Shown piece by piece: positions 1 through 13,329 of a stretch of DNA of 64,000 nt. The DNA is taken from contig CAJNYU010003745.1 of the NCBI GenBank assembly GCA_905331475.1, forward strand, positions 1 to 64,000, in the 5' to 3' direction. Source of the stretch: Rotaria socialis (lineage: Eukaryota > Rotifera > Eurotatoria > Philodinida > Philodinidae). The notes beneath the pieces are model-generated. The model saw only the letters and a list, made by a program, of their open reading frames with translations, was not told where the DNA came from and searched no databases. The position numbers were made by a program, and so were the translations under genes. Numbering within the stretch: the first letter of the stretch is position 1; each line of letters opens with the position of its first letter.

Positions 1-699
1 ACAAGTGGGTAAATATTGAATCTATACAATGATGATTTTGAATTGTCGGTGTTCACGAAGATGCCATTCATACTCGCACCGTTAGTTTTTACTTTGATAA
101 TTTTTTTAACGAATTAAAATAAAATACAAAACGACAATACCTATTTCTTGATCTATGATATTTTCAATCTTCGATTTCAGTCTTGTGAGCGAAATTTCTG
201 GGCTGATAGAAAGAATTGTTTTGAATGCTTGTTCTGGTCTTCATGAGCAACATTAACATTGTTTAAATCATTAATTTATTTCTTATGACTGACATTAACA
301 TAATTCCAATTCTTGTTTTCTTTTTATATGAACAAAATTGAGATAGTTACATAGATCTTCTTTCAATACTTGCAGGGGAATATGCGATTAACATTTACTG
401 TATTGATTCAAATACGATGACAACACGGTAATAACGTTTTTAGAAATGTTCTGTTTCAAAACTAATAATAATCGTTACGTACACTCCAAACACACACGTC
501 CATATAAAATAACTTCATGTCAATATCTTATGATACACGCTGATAGAGCAAGCATAATCACAACGTAATCGAAAATGTCCTATAAAATTTATGTTTCCTG
601 ACCACGAGTGTTAAAAGTGTCGCTTTCGTGCATTGAGGAAGCTGTCAAAAGTTAGCTTCATGTTAAATATCGCAACATAGTTTAAGACAGTACTTTATT
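1..699. other. Non-coding flank, nothing recognised
   Basis: AT-rich sequence downstream of the hydrolase copy on the minus strand. No long reading frame, RNA gene or repeat structure could be recognised here. Confidence 0.5.
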
Positions 700-2915
700 T
701 TATTCAGTGACGTTCAAATAAAAACACCGAAATGTTATGCTTAACAGAATAAAGAATGATCGATCAAATGGCAATCTACTCGATTTATTTTGAATTGGTT
801 TTACTGTTGCCTGCGATGTTATATTTATTCCCCAATAATTTGTTGTTGAATTGCCAAACAAGCGATATAATGTTTCATTCACAACCGGATTCGAATAAAA
901 CCAATCGATTCCAAACAGATTTTCTTTCAGACTACAATTGCAATCGATTGTTTCCAAATCTAAATTCAATTCTTGTTGATACAAAAATTGAACTATAATC
1001 TGATCTGTGCATGTTGTCGATTCAACTACAGCATTTTTTGGGTACGATTGAAAACTAGTAACATGCGTTAGATCTTTCATTTCTATCAATTTTGTTTCAA
1101 TATGTTCTGATTGAAATAATAGTTGAGTTTGTTGTGCACTATACATCGGTGTATTGTAATCTAAATCGCCGTTCAACATCAATACACTACCGTTCCGCGA
1201 ACGAAATATGTCTGGATTGATTTGAAAATTACCCCAATAACGCGGATTTTTTTAATGCAAAATATCTCGAAATACTGACGGTACAGAATAATTATATTTT
1301 GATATTTGTGTTTCACGACAAATTGGCATTGGACCAAGTGGTGCCAACGAAAATGCATTGGCAACATCGACATTAATGCAAAAATCATTGTAAAAATTCG
1401 GATTTGTTTTGACACTTTCCTCCAAAGTGAAGCCAACAAAGTCACTCCACACTGTTACAATGCTTATAACCATGCCATCAGCTGGATACCTAGAGGGTGG
1501 ATCGATCAATTGTGGAAAGAAGGATTGTTGAGCCATTGCAATCAAAATTGGCAACCCATGAGATAAAAATCGTTGATCTTCCGTAGAACAACGATATACA
1601 CGAGCAATGAGAATGGCGGCAAGAGGCCGAGTAGTAATAAGTTCGATGCCTTGACTGGCAACCAGAGAAAATAACATCCAACTATTCAATCCCAAGTTAG
1701 TCGTACAGAGAGGATTAGTCATATTTGTCAAAAAGAGCATTTGCAATGTTAATGTTACACCTATAATATCTTGATTGGTACCAGTAACAAGATTGAAGGC
1801 TTTCAAACATTGAATATTATTTTGACATTTTGATAGGTACATATAAAATCGATTGCTTACCGATTTTATTTGATTTTCAAACATATCGCCCTTTGTTATT
1901 GACAAAACCCCGTCGAGAATTATTCCGTTGATTTGTTGTAATTGAACATTGATCGATTGAATTGATAGATAATATTGAATAATACCTGTACCTATAATGG
2001 AAAAGAAAAGAAAATTATCTGCACCGGCGAGTATCTAGTCCATCCAGTCGATGTGAGCGGGCGTGAACCCCGAGTGAAACGATATTTTTGTCCCCTTGTA
2101 ACGAGTTTCTGGCTATGTCACTAAATATGATATTTTAAGAAAGTTGAGTAAGATTAACAAAGTTTTAATGACATCACGATGGGATTAAACTGATTCATTT
2201 ACTTTTGTCGCAAACGAAAATAATTTTCTATCTATTCTCTTTTACCTTGACTTAGCCCATATATATAAGTTGATGTTGGACATATCGTTTGTGATTGATT
2301 AATTGAATATTGAATTTGGTATTGTAAATCTTGAGCAATATTTTGATTTGACATTGCATGAATTATTCTCAATGATTCATTCACTGATGTTGGCATTGTG
2401 GTTTGAATTAGTTCTTGTGCATAATCAATCCAAGTTGTCGCCGTATGACAGTGAATCGATGGTTTACTTAATCCCGCTCCTCTGTACTGAAATAAATACA
2501 TAATTGGATGCGCCTGATGATACTTCTCATGGTAATGATTCAAAATAATTTGTTTCAACATAGATATTCCAAATGATTCCATTAAAAATTGAGAACCGCC
2601 AGCACCATCGAGAAGCCAATAGTTGATTATATGTTTCACTGTTGAAGTATTTCGTGGCGGTAAATTTAGTAAAAACAAGCGTTTCATGTGCAGATCAGTG
2701 AGTGGAATCGATTTTGTTGAATTATAGTACAAACCATCAAACGTATTTGGATTAAATTCACCCCATTCAAGTGGACTAGTCAAATACGTGCATTCAGCTT
2801 GGATTATGACCTTGTCTACGATTGTTTTATTGAATGATCCATCATTAAACGGGCACGAATACCAAGACAAAGTAATCGAACATAAGTTCAAAATAAATAA
2901 TACTCGCTTAAACAT
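700..2915 (-). pseudogene. Secreted S33-type alpha/beta hydrolase with internal stop
   Basis: The protein begins with a hydrophobic signal peptide (MFKRVLFILNLCSITLSW). It then shows an alpha/beta-hydrolase core like the S33 aminopeptidase/proline-iminopeptidase group: YRGAGLS in the oxyanion region, the nucleophile elbow GLSQGT, a late catalytic-Asp region LNGDLDYNTP, and a candidate His in LTHVTS. Exon 1 is 2246-2915 and exon 2 is 700-1991; the GLSQ|GT motif is rebuilt exactly across a GT-AG intron at 1992-2245. The two exons sum to 654 codons, but a TAA at 1252-1254 interrupts the frame between RDILH and KNPRYWGNF. The sequence on both sides of the stop is in one frame and family-like, so this is a single nonsense change or a base error rather than an intron. 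Substrate unknown. Without the stop it would be a secreted peptidase or esterase of about 650 aa. Confidence 0.7.
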
Positions 2916-4142
2916 TTGTGCTGATTGTGTGTTGTTCTTTTTCTGTATTCGTTTGCACGCGTAGAGATAAGATATAAATTTTGTTCCGTCATCATTGTAA
3001 GAATAGTATTAATTTATGTGTGTTTCGTATTTAGAAAGTCAAATATTTGCTCTCTGACAACCACGAGATGCATGTCAAGACCTTTTTCAACCATCTTGTT
3101 TTTAAGCAGGATATCTCGGATTTAGATTCGAGTTGTTTAAGACGGATTCGCCCAGAAAATTGTGCTAGAACAAACCTCAATCTTAAGCTCCAAAAACAAC
3201 TTGACGAGATACATGAATGAATGAAAATCATTCGTCCATATACGTTGCAGTGACCTAAGAAACTAAAGCTACGATTATTCATTCCGTTGCACGAAATTAA
3301 AACAGAGTGGTGGGTGTGGTTGCGAGCTAGAAGAAGACTCGTTCATGTCATCCACACCCGAATCTGTAAATAGGTCATAGTTGACATTAGAATTTCTAAT
3401 GGATTGAACTCGATCTAATTTAGTACGTCAAATCTGGATGAAATATCTGACAGTTGTTACTCTGCCAGTGATAATCCATTATTTCACTTTTTTATTTGAT
3501 CACATTGCCTTAAATTTAAATAAAAAACCTATACCGAATATTCGAAGCCATTATTAAAACGCATTAAAATAGCTTATTGTCAAAATAATAAGTGCTGATA
3601 GGGTCGAGATGCAAAATATAATTCAACCAATAGTCTGAATCCGTATGAAGGCCTTACGAGATCTATCATATTATAAATTCTGCCATATGCAGGGAAGCCT
3701 TATCGAACAAACTTTGGAGCAAACAGATTGATTTTTATCATTTTTCTATATTTATTAATAAATCAAACTGATTATGAATAAAATATATGTTTTTCTCTAT
3801 GAAGAAAATTAGAAATGTAAAAAGAAAAAGGAAAAGAGGCATTAATTTGTTCATATTTAATAAAGTTGAGGAATAAATATTTGTGCGTACAATTATCTTG
3901 ATATGCGTAGTATCTTAAAAGCGTATTTTATTGTTCAATACCATTTAATTGTAATTTATTGGTTTTAGTATGAATAGATTATAGTCTACGTGTATTTGGT
4001 TGCCGATCGAAATTTTGTGAGTTCTTTGAATTAACAATTCGAAAGCTCTCTAAAATGTAAAAAAATTCAAATATACTCTATTTTACTAAAAGAGGATTAG
4101 TTTGATAAATTTTTCTCTTCATTTTACAAAAGTCATATTCTT
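2916..4142. other. Intergenic, nothing coding recognised
   Basis: Lies between the 5' end of the hydrolase copy and the 3' end of the phosphatase gene. It holds a short G-rich patch near 3306-3325 resembling the TGTGGG-type motifs elsewhere in the window. The rest is AT-rich with only short chance reading frames. Confidence 0.5.
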
Positions 4143-7100
4143 TTATTTTTCTAATTCCACGAAAACAATGTAAGAATTTTGCCTTCGACCTCTCACAAAT
4201 CTAACAAAAATACCAACTGGCTGTACGCGAACTTCGTATTCATATCTTACCAAGAAATTCATTAGCATCAATTCTTCCATTTCCATCAAGATCAATAGCA
4301 GAACAAAGTTCATCAATATATTCTTGAGTAACATTGCCGGCACCATCTTCATCAGAAAGTAAAAGTTTAATAATATCAGCAAATTCTTCAGCATTTATGA
4401 AACCTATGATATACAACGAATAAAAACATATTCTACAAAATAAAACTAACTCTACCTGAATGATTCGAATCAATTAAATTAAATAACATCAATAGGGTAT
4501 CTTTCCACATATATAAATCTTCCATAATGCCTGTATTCGACTAAAACAATTAGAGCATAAATTAAGTCTATAGTTTCAACTTTTTTCTTAAAATACTATT
4601 TGAAATTTTGTATTTTCTAAAGCATATCCATCAAACATTGTATTATATCGAATTCCTTGTGCATCTTCTTCTACAAGTTTTGAACGTAAAGCAAGCCAAG
4701 GTAAATCAGTTTCAAGTACATTCGTCATTATTTTAGACCAAACAATCACAGGTAAATGAGCTAGTTAGAGGAACACGAAAATTATATTTAGTAGAAATGC
4801 ATTTGCAATTTGAATACCCGATCGATTTCTATCTGCTTTGTAAAACTCTTTTTGAAGTGAACTCTTCTTTGCCATAATCTTTTCGATTAATGATTGATAA
4901 ACTGGATCTGCCAATAATGTTACTCTTAAAGCAAAATAATAAAATGCGCATAGCTTGATCTCGATTATCTTACTGTTTAGCAAAACTTAATGATTGCATA
5001 TCTTGAGCACCTCGAAGTTTATGCTGGATTATCTGTGGTTCGTCTTCGTTATAACTCCTAAATTAAATTTGAATTTTAGAAAAAAAAGAAAAATCACTGT
5101 CATAGTTACAAACCAACGTAGGATTGCGCCCGAATTAAAACCTCTTTCGTAATTCGATGCACTAAAAACAGTTATAACTTTGCGATGATGTGCAAATTCA
5201 TAGCCATTTTCTTTGATTTGATGTGAACGAATAAGCATTGAAAAATTATTCTTTTCAAGAAACTGATCTGTTATATCCGAACCAAAAAAACAGCCAATGT
5301 TTCTACTATCATTTTTTCGACTTCCATTAAGACCTTTAGGATCCGGATCACTCCACAATAAATCTAAAAATATATTTCATGTCAAATACATCGGAGTATT
5401 TTATTATTATTATTATTACCTTCTACCTGATGATATTCGTTCTTTTCTTCTGCAGTCAAGCGTGCTCCACCATGTTCAGATTTGGGTGGTACTTCCACTG
5501 AAACATCTACAAATTAATAAACAAGAATACTATAGTTAAAATGTAAGATACGTTTATTATTTTTAATTTTACATCGATTTCTTCTAAGGCTATTTATTGT
5601 TGTTAAATCAATACGATCAGATATTCCTCCATGAATGATAATAATTCTAGTTGTTCCTGTTTTAACATATGAATACATTGGTAACCAACTAAATACATCT
5701 TTGAATAGATCAAGTAATGGTTTTTGAGTTGGCTAAATATATTTTCGATGAACTAATTTCTTATCTAAACTATAAACTAACTTGATATTTTTTAGTAACT
5801 TCCTTTTGAAAACCGTATCGAGCAGTAACCATAATATCTTCATGATTACCTTGCATAGAAAAATAAAAACCATTTCATTATACAATATGATAATAAAATA
5901 AAAGAAATACCTCGATTCAGAAATAATGAATTCGGATAGAGAATTAAAGAAACCATAAGTAAAAGAATAATTTCAACGGACTGTTCACCTCGATCAACAA
6001 AATCTCCATTAAATATATATGGATTATCAGTTCCCGGTAGTCCATTCTATATATGAATCAAATAGAATATGAAAAACATCTCTTATCAATATTTTAGTTC
6101 ACCTCATTGAATATATGTAATAGATCAGCTAATTGTCCATGAAGATCGCCAATAATCAACACATGATGTACATCAGATAAAACAATACGATTGAAATTTG
6201 GTAAACTTTTAAGTATGACACGCGCTTGATGAAGAATTTTACACACATATTTTGCATGTAGAACCTATCGACAATGACAGACTTTAGATATATAAATTGT
6301 GCTCTGATTCACTCAAACAATCATTTTGAATTTTCTTTTTTTTTATAGGATAAGATAGAAATTATGATGATTGCATAAACAGTTAACTATTTTTTGTATA
6401 ATAATTATGTCCATCGAATAAGAGATAGTTGAGAGAGAAAGTATTTCTGTACAAAAATTATTTGGACATATTGTAGATTAAAGTGATCACGTCTTTTCTG
6501 TAACATAAAATTTATCGTAGATAACATTCCAATCAGTCATAAAATGATATATTAAGACTCATTCACGTAAAGTCGTTAGATATTCAATTAGTTTAGAATT
6601 GCGATCTATAGACGTTCTCAAAAGAGCTCGGGTGAGTTGTCATTACCATGAAAAACCGCATTTATAACGAAATTAAGAAAGAAAGATTTGTGATTTGGAG
6701 TTTTGCCTATAAATAGTTGACAGAACTCTAAAAATATCCTAAAGGTTTCAGCCAAAATGATTGACTCACGATCGGATTACTCATCATTCAAGCGCTCCTT
6801 TGTTTTTCCTGGAAACAAAGCGGATTTTGAGCATCGAACATTTTTAGAGAGAAACAACCATTTGAACAGAAACTATTAAAATATTCTTACGACCATGTGA
6901 GCTTATTGTACAAACATAATAATACGCATGCAAAGATAAAAAATAATCAGTTTTGGGGCCATAAAACTATCTTACCTTGACAGCACTTTCAATCTTTAGT
7001 CTATCAATCATCAGATGATCAGTACATGTGAACAACTTACGCAGTTTCAGAAATTCGATCACACATCTCAGTAGCTAGATGTACACCGATTCAACGTGTA

Positions 7101-8193
7101 CCTTCAATCACAGCAAATCATAACCGATACTCGCAATGCAACGTGTATCCCCGGTCAAAGAAAACGATCAGTAAACGGTCGTATACGATACAAATACGGC
7201 CCGTTTTGCGTGTCGTATTTTCCCCGTATAACAGGGGCAGTAATACGGCCGTTTACGGTATTGTTACGCCGGTTTACGGTGGTCCGTTTTGATCGACCTG
7301 GGATGCCCATCGACTGATGAACGGTGTTACGATAAACCGGTGGGCGATGAATCATCGTCACCGTTGCATCCTTAGTGTCAACAAAACATAAAATGATTGA
7401 ATCATTCTATCATCTTTGCTTCAGTGGCCGATTTTCTGTGGACAGAAAAAACTTTTTTTAAACTACGTCATCTTCCTAATCTTCCATAGAGAGTCCCGAG
7501 TTCGGTTGTGTCGCTTACTTGTCCTTGTCGAAATGCTTCAATCAAATCTATAAGTGTGTTTCCTGTAATTGGGCCTTCGATACCTAAAAAACAGACACAA
7601 ATGAATCATTAATTTGAAAATAAAAAAATCAATTACATGGTCCTTGATAACTAGATTCAACTGAAATATTATCCGGATTTGTAGATCTTAGAAGTTCTTC
7701 TTCCTCTATATCAAATAAAACTTATCATTTGTTCCTTTTATTTTAAAATAGTGCATTACCAACAGGCAATCCAGCTTGTTGAAGTAATTTTGTCACAGAT
7801 GGAGAAAGTAAATCGGATGAATTAATCAATTTTACAAATAAATCTCTAAGCTAAGAATAATAAAGAAGTTTAAAATACTTCTATTATTCTGAAAAAAACT
7901 GAATACCTTTGCTTGAGTTTGTTCACTGGAATACTCAAGTTTTTCATGTGTTTGCCGTACTGCTTGGTTTTTCAATTTAAGTCGAGCTTGATGACTACGA
8001 AATGCACTCTGAATTTTCAAAGCAGATTCGTGGTCTACAATGAAAACATTGCTGTTAATTCGAACTTTGCTCTTCATTAAATTTTTGAAAATGTCCATAA
8101 AATATTTACGACCATCATTTCTCACCATAATATAAAAAAATGTTACAAATACTAAAACATCATACCTGCATTTGTTGTTAATGCACAAGCCAT
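4143..8193 (-). CDS. PPEF: Ser/Thr protein phosphatase with EF-hands (PPEF/rdgC)
   Basis: Calcium-regulated PPP-family phosphatase. Seventeen exons run from ATG at 8191-8193 and give about 575 aa. Exon 2 (7907-8034) carries an IQ calmodulin-binding motif ([18 protein letters not shown]). The catalytic core follows in order: GDLHG (6103-6264), GDFVDRG (5911-6046), GNHE (5782-5849), HGG (5573-5732), and [12 protein letters not shown] plus SASNY (5114-5363). The C-terminus has two EF-hands: [13 protein letters not shown] across exons 4456-4540/4251-4403, and [15 protein letters not shown] + PPP + EF-hand order is diagnostic of PPEF/rdgC, which acts in sensory signalling in animals. Introns are mostly short, except 6265-7518 (about 1.25 kb), which holds a GC-rich insert. 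The last exon (4143-4189) is the least certain boundary. The protein is somewhat shorter than human PPEF1. Confidence 0.93.
7096..7370. repeat. GC/CpG-rich insert inside PPEF intron
   Basis: A compositional island within the longest phosphatase intron. It is rich in TACGG/CCGTA motifs and their complements (for example GTAAACGG and CCGTTTAC), some in imperfect inverted arrangement, in an otherwise AT-rich intron. Both strands are open for about 70 codons, which looks like a by-product of composition. Probably an inserted repeat; family not identified. Confidence 0.35.
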
Positions 8194-8411
8194 TCGAAAT
8201 TTATTGCGCTAATTAAACGGCGAGGATATTGAAGTCACAGTCTGAAAAAAAGAATTTCTTTTAATGTTAAACACTTTTTAGAAAATTACGAAATTAAGAC
8301 AAATATGTGTGGAATCTGTATCACTCTTCCAAATTAGCTGAATAAGTGAACTACTTACAAATCTTCTTTTAAATAAGTTCCACAAAAGGAAAATTAAATT
8401 TATCACTTGGA

Positions 8412-8836
8412 ACTATCGATGATAGGTAAATTTGCCAAAGGACAATTCGTCGCGGCCAACTACTTGCATGAAACCGAATTTCTGAGATCTTACGAAAGGA
8501 TTAATATGCCACTTTGTGTAGACGTGAGCCAGCCTCAATCCTAGAGAGCAAACGTCATAATTTCAAGGTCATATCTACGCATTTAGGCGGATCCACAGAC
8601 ACCAACGGGAAGCTAGATGCGCCTGCACGTACCAATGGGAGGCTAACGGCAGCTACATGAATGTACGCCTAAATACGTAGCTCTGGCCCTGTAAATATGA
8701 GGTTTGCTGTCTTATATGGAGGCTGGCGCACGGCCACGGAAAGTGACATATCGATCCTTTCGTACCATCTCAAGAATTTGATGTCACATAATTGGTTGGC
8801 CGCGATGAATTGTCGAGTTACCGCAACTATCAGTTA
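8412..8836. repeat. Foldback element with ~200-bp inverted arms
   Basis: The left arm (around 8441-8600, with TCGCGGCCAAC, TACGAAAGGAT, GCCAGCCTC) reappears reverse-complemented in the right arm (around 8630-8830, with GTTGGCCGCGATGAATTGTC and ATCCTTTCGTACCATCTC). The arms are diverged, and the centre near 8600-8625 has no reading frame. The architecture is that of a non-autonomous, MITE-like element; superfamily and target duplication were not determined. Confidence 0.7.
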
Positions 8837-8844
8837 CCCAGTAG

Positions 8845-8990
8845 TGTCAAACTAGCAACTTGAATTCAGTTGAAAATAGAAAATCTCAACTTTCAACTCA
8901 TAGCGATATATGTGTGAATCACGATTCTTCAGCATGCTATTGGTTTAAAAGTTGAAAATTTTCAATTGAACTCCAGTTTCAAGTTTGGCA
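8845..8990. repeat. Second, smaller inverted repeat
   Basis: Begins TGTCAAACTAGCAACTTGAA and ends in the diverged reverse complement TTTCAAGTTTGGCA, with GTTGAAAAT/ATTTTCAAC pairs inside. It directly adjoins the preceding foldback element, so it could be a separate insertion or an outer part of it. Confidence 0.5.
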
Positions 8991-10053
8991 TATATTACCT
9001 TATTCTTCTTTTTCTTGCCTTCGTTAAATAGTGCAATCAAAACAGAGAAGAAAAGTTGATGTTTACAGTAACCATATTCATCGAGGGGATATAACCTATA
9101 TAATGTAATCAAACATAGAACGAAAAAGAAACATAAAATGTCGCAGAGAAACTACAATCTATCAAATCAGAAAAAAATTAAATATAAATTACCCCAACTG
9201 AAACACAACGTCTATGAAAAGCGTTTTTTCATTTTCCTTCATAATATTTTAATGTGTTTAAATAACCATCAACTATTACTTCCATATGCAAAGAAAGAAG
9301 CAAAAAAATAGGATACTGTAGCGCCTTCAACAATTTTTCTCACTGCGCAACAACCCTATAGTAATTACAAAAAATAAACATACAATCAAAATGTATTACA
9401 ATATGATTCATATTCGAATAGTATAAACAGAGTGATACGAATACAAACATTAAGAGATTTTTATTTTGAGCTCCGTCTTTTTAATGTTGATGAACAACTC
9501 GAATTTGAATCAAGTGAATCGTCACCATTGCTCTTATTATTACTCTTTTTTTGATTTACACCATAGAAGGCCGTCTTATTTGTAGAAGTTTTTTAAATTC
9601 AGTGATAGTTGGCCTATTATGAAAACTAAATGTGATAAATTTATCATAAAATTTTGCGATCGATCAGCCTTGTTTAGAGAGAATGCTATGTCTGCATTTG
9701 AATGGTGTACAATTCGACAAAATTTATTTAACATGCTTCACATGTGTGACGAATATAGAGTGTCACCTATGCCCGTCTTCATGATTGTGTATTGTGCTAT
9801 CTGCACATCTCTAGGCGTACATTTTCTTCAGTGACATTCCCTTATATACGAGAGAGTGGTCACGCTTGATCGCACAGAAACAAAAAGGACACCGTCACGC
9901 AATAGAAGTATCGTTTCTGTCGGTTTCATAATACGAAAGCGAATTACGTCACATGCATTTAAAAAGAACACCCAGTGCTGACGTATCGGTCCTTTTTTTT
10001 GAATATTTTCTAGTGCTTTAGGAATATGAGAAAAATGTAAACTCTAAAGATTT

Positions 10054-10423
10054 CCCAGTGAAAAATATTCGCTGATTTCAATCAAATTATTGTGCAACAA
10101 AATCCAATCCGCAATAGGATTGATAATTTTGATTATAATCGATCACCATTTAGCCCAAACTTGATGTTATTGCTGGCCCAGTGGAAATTAGTTTGATCAA
10201 AATCTGATCGTTCTATAGCACAATTCAAATTATCAATAGATTGACAATGTAGATTTACTGGACAACGGTTCGATTTCAATTAAACTAATTTACACCGGGA
10301 CTAGCAATCACATTAAATTTGGGTTAAATGGCAGTCGATTAAAATCGAAATTATCAATGCGATTGCTGATGGGATTTTATTGTACAATAATTTGATTGAA
10401 ATCAGCGAATATCTTTCACTGGG
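10054..10423. repeat. 370-bp near-palindromic foldback element
   Basis: The left end CCCAGTGAAAAATATTCGCT pairs with the right end AGCGAATATCTTTCACTGGG. The complementarity continues inward over most of each ~180-bp arm, for example GATTTCAATCAAATTATTGT against ACAATAATTTGATTGAAATC. The centre is near 10238. No coding capacity; a MITE-like element is the simplest reading. Confidence 0.8.
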
Positions 10424-13329
10424 TTTTATCAAATATTTTCACAATTTTCAAAAACAGTGAAAATTTTATAATTTAGTCATACGTACTTTCATGGACAAGT
10501 ATTGTCCCAAAGGAAACGCTTCATAAAAACTGTCTGTAGTCTTGATTTCGTTCGATTCATCGTGTAATGTGGACAAGTATACAAAATATTGATCTCTGTA
10601 GGATATCGTTAAAAGTTATTTAGTAAATACTGACCTATTTTGAATTTTAGTATCAATAATAATTATTTTTGTAACAAAAAAACCCTTCTCTATATACATA
10701 TATCACAGCATAACCAAAGACATGTTGTTAATTCTGTTCCATTAGATGTTAAATTATTATTTGTAACATTTCTTCTTGATAGTTTTGGTTGATTTGCTTG
10801 GCCATTCGAATTATCCAATTTGTTTTCACACAAAAAATACGAACACTCTACAATACAAATAAACTCTGATAGATTTAGTCAAACACAAGATTAGTATTGA
10901 CTTTATTCTACAGAAGTCATATTCCTTTTCTGCTGAAAATATGCAAAAAGCAATATCCTTTTTTTCTAATTTAAAAAGATTGCAAAAAATAGAACTTCGA
11001 TTTAAGAAAAATAAAAATAAAAATGAGAAAGCTTTTTAGCGCAGTTCCGTTGGGGCTAAAATGTGGAACTCACATACGTATACCCCTTAGGCTTACTAAA
11101 ATAGTTCAAAATAGTTCATCTGGAAAATCTACCTTGATTTCCAAAACCTATAATTAGGTCATTGCCTATTTGCTTATGTCTGCAATGGAATATTAATTGT
11201 TAGCTCGTATATTTAACAATGGCAGAGACTAGTTGCTATGGTTTGTAATGGGCAAGCATTGCATTTTTCGTGTCATCTGTAATTAAAAAAGGAAGAAATA
11301 GCAGTCTAATTATTCACGCTTCTAATTAGCACAATTTTAACCTAATTAATGTCTGTAATGGGGAGGGGGAGAGTGGGTAGTCGCAAAAACTCGCTTTTAA
11401 ACTTACACTCACCATTTTTTTTGAAAATATATGTGAGTTCTACAAAAACAAAAGACAGCCATAATATCGCTGGTAGTCTGCAGTGGCATCTACATCGACG
11501 CGCTTTCTACGCAGCACATTGTATAGTTATCGCTGATAATCAACAGTAATAAATGTGGGCTACTATTTAAGTGGTCAGTGAAATAAATGAAATGGTCAGC
11601 AGATAAAATTTATTACCAGTAAATTAAATTAAAAGGAAAGTGTAGAAACCAATATCTGCCATAGTATCTTTCACCTCGATTTTTTTCTTCTCTTTTAATT
11701 ACTATGTCAGCACATGGTACGTGGTATAAATTTCCCTCGTATTATTCGCTGATTGAATTTTCCCGCTGTTTGCTTTTCCATAACGCAATCGGATATTACC
11801 ACATCTAGAGGCGTAAGCCGCCGCCGTCATATAAGCAGAAATACTAAATTTTTGAACATTTTCGATACTCAGAAACAGTATTTTGAATTCTTCTGATCTA
11901 ACTGTTAATAAGAAAACGTTCTATACTATCATTTTTCCTTTTTTGTTACATAATTCTCAAAACTACGAAGATTTTTTTAAAATAGCATGTAAAATTTTCG
12001 AGCCGCCGCCGTCGCCAACCGAGGCGTCGGCTTACACGTCTAACCAGATCAAGGGGCTATCTATCTAATGCCTATATAAACTTGCAATTTTTTTTTTTGA
12101 TAAACGATTATCATCCAGCGAATAAAACGATAGACTCACAGATGAAAGCAATACAAGTCAGACAATATGACAGCGATAGATTATCGGATGAAGAAAAAAT
12201 GAAAAGAAGGAGTTCATAAAAAAAATTTGGATTAAAAAACCAACATTTAATAATGCTGGTGAAGCAGAAGAATCGATTTAAATGAATGGCCAAAACATTA
12301 TACAAATTATATCGAAGATGAGAGAAAATTTTATTACAGGTGTAAAAAAAAGCCAAATGTTGTGATGCTCAATGCAACTCTTGCATCTCTTTGCTTATAT
12401 CATGATGATTGTAAGATATTATTCGTTCCCTTTGTTAGCAATAATTCATCGATTTCTTACGTAATGCTTCAGTAGGTTTCTTGCAATTTTTTCTATGGTT
12501 CTTTTTGTATATTTCTATTTCTTGTACTAGAGTATACTTTATACTGATCAAATTTCTCCTTTTTTTACTGGTATAAACTGTATTTTTCTACTGTCACCTA
12601 TACATAATAAGCTGACCACTTCATAATTATTAACTGATATTTTTAACACAGACCAAGCAATATATATATATACTGATCATTTCATTTATTTTACTAACCA
12701 AATATTGTATCGTCAAAATCATATATTCGTTATGTCTCTTGCGAAAGCCTTTCTCAATCCATTTGTTGATAAAAATTATTTTATTGCATTTACGCCACTC
12801 TATCGCGCACTTTTTAGTAACTATTTTGCTGAAAATTGTAAAGATGTCGAGAATGATTTATTGCAGTCAATATTGAAAAATACGCAGTATATCTAACTCA
12901 CTCAAGTGGTGCATTACGATCTGACAAAAAGTGAAGCATCAATCAATAAATAGAAGAAGTATTTGTATGTTGACTATGCTTTGACTTTTGCAATAGAATA
13001 GTGTCAATATCTTAAATCCATAAGAGTAAACGAGCAAGGAAAATATTTTTGTAGGGAAGAAATACGTCTTAATACCAATAAAACGTATCGTACGAAACAT
13101 ATTCGCGAGCAATTCGTTTACGTTTTTAATGAGAAAAAGCATGTTTGCCAAAGCTTTTGAATAAATGCATTTAAATTCTAGTGAAAACATGCAAGTTAAT
13201 AAAAAAATGGTGTTCGGTGGGATTTTTTTATGGGTAGTTTTATCATTTCGCCTGCATCAATTGATTTAACGATGATGATAAGATTTACGACATATTACAC
13301 TAAACGGTATTTCTTGTAATTGATACAAG

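Noticed and set aside
11805..12050. Inverted repeat formed by the two GCCGCCGCCGTC patches
   Set aside because: The patches share the motif in the same orientation, and the flanks do not pair convincingly.
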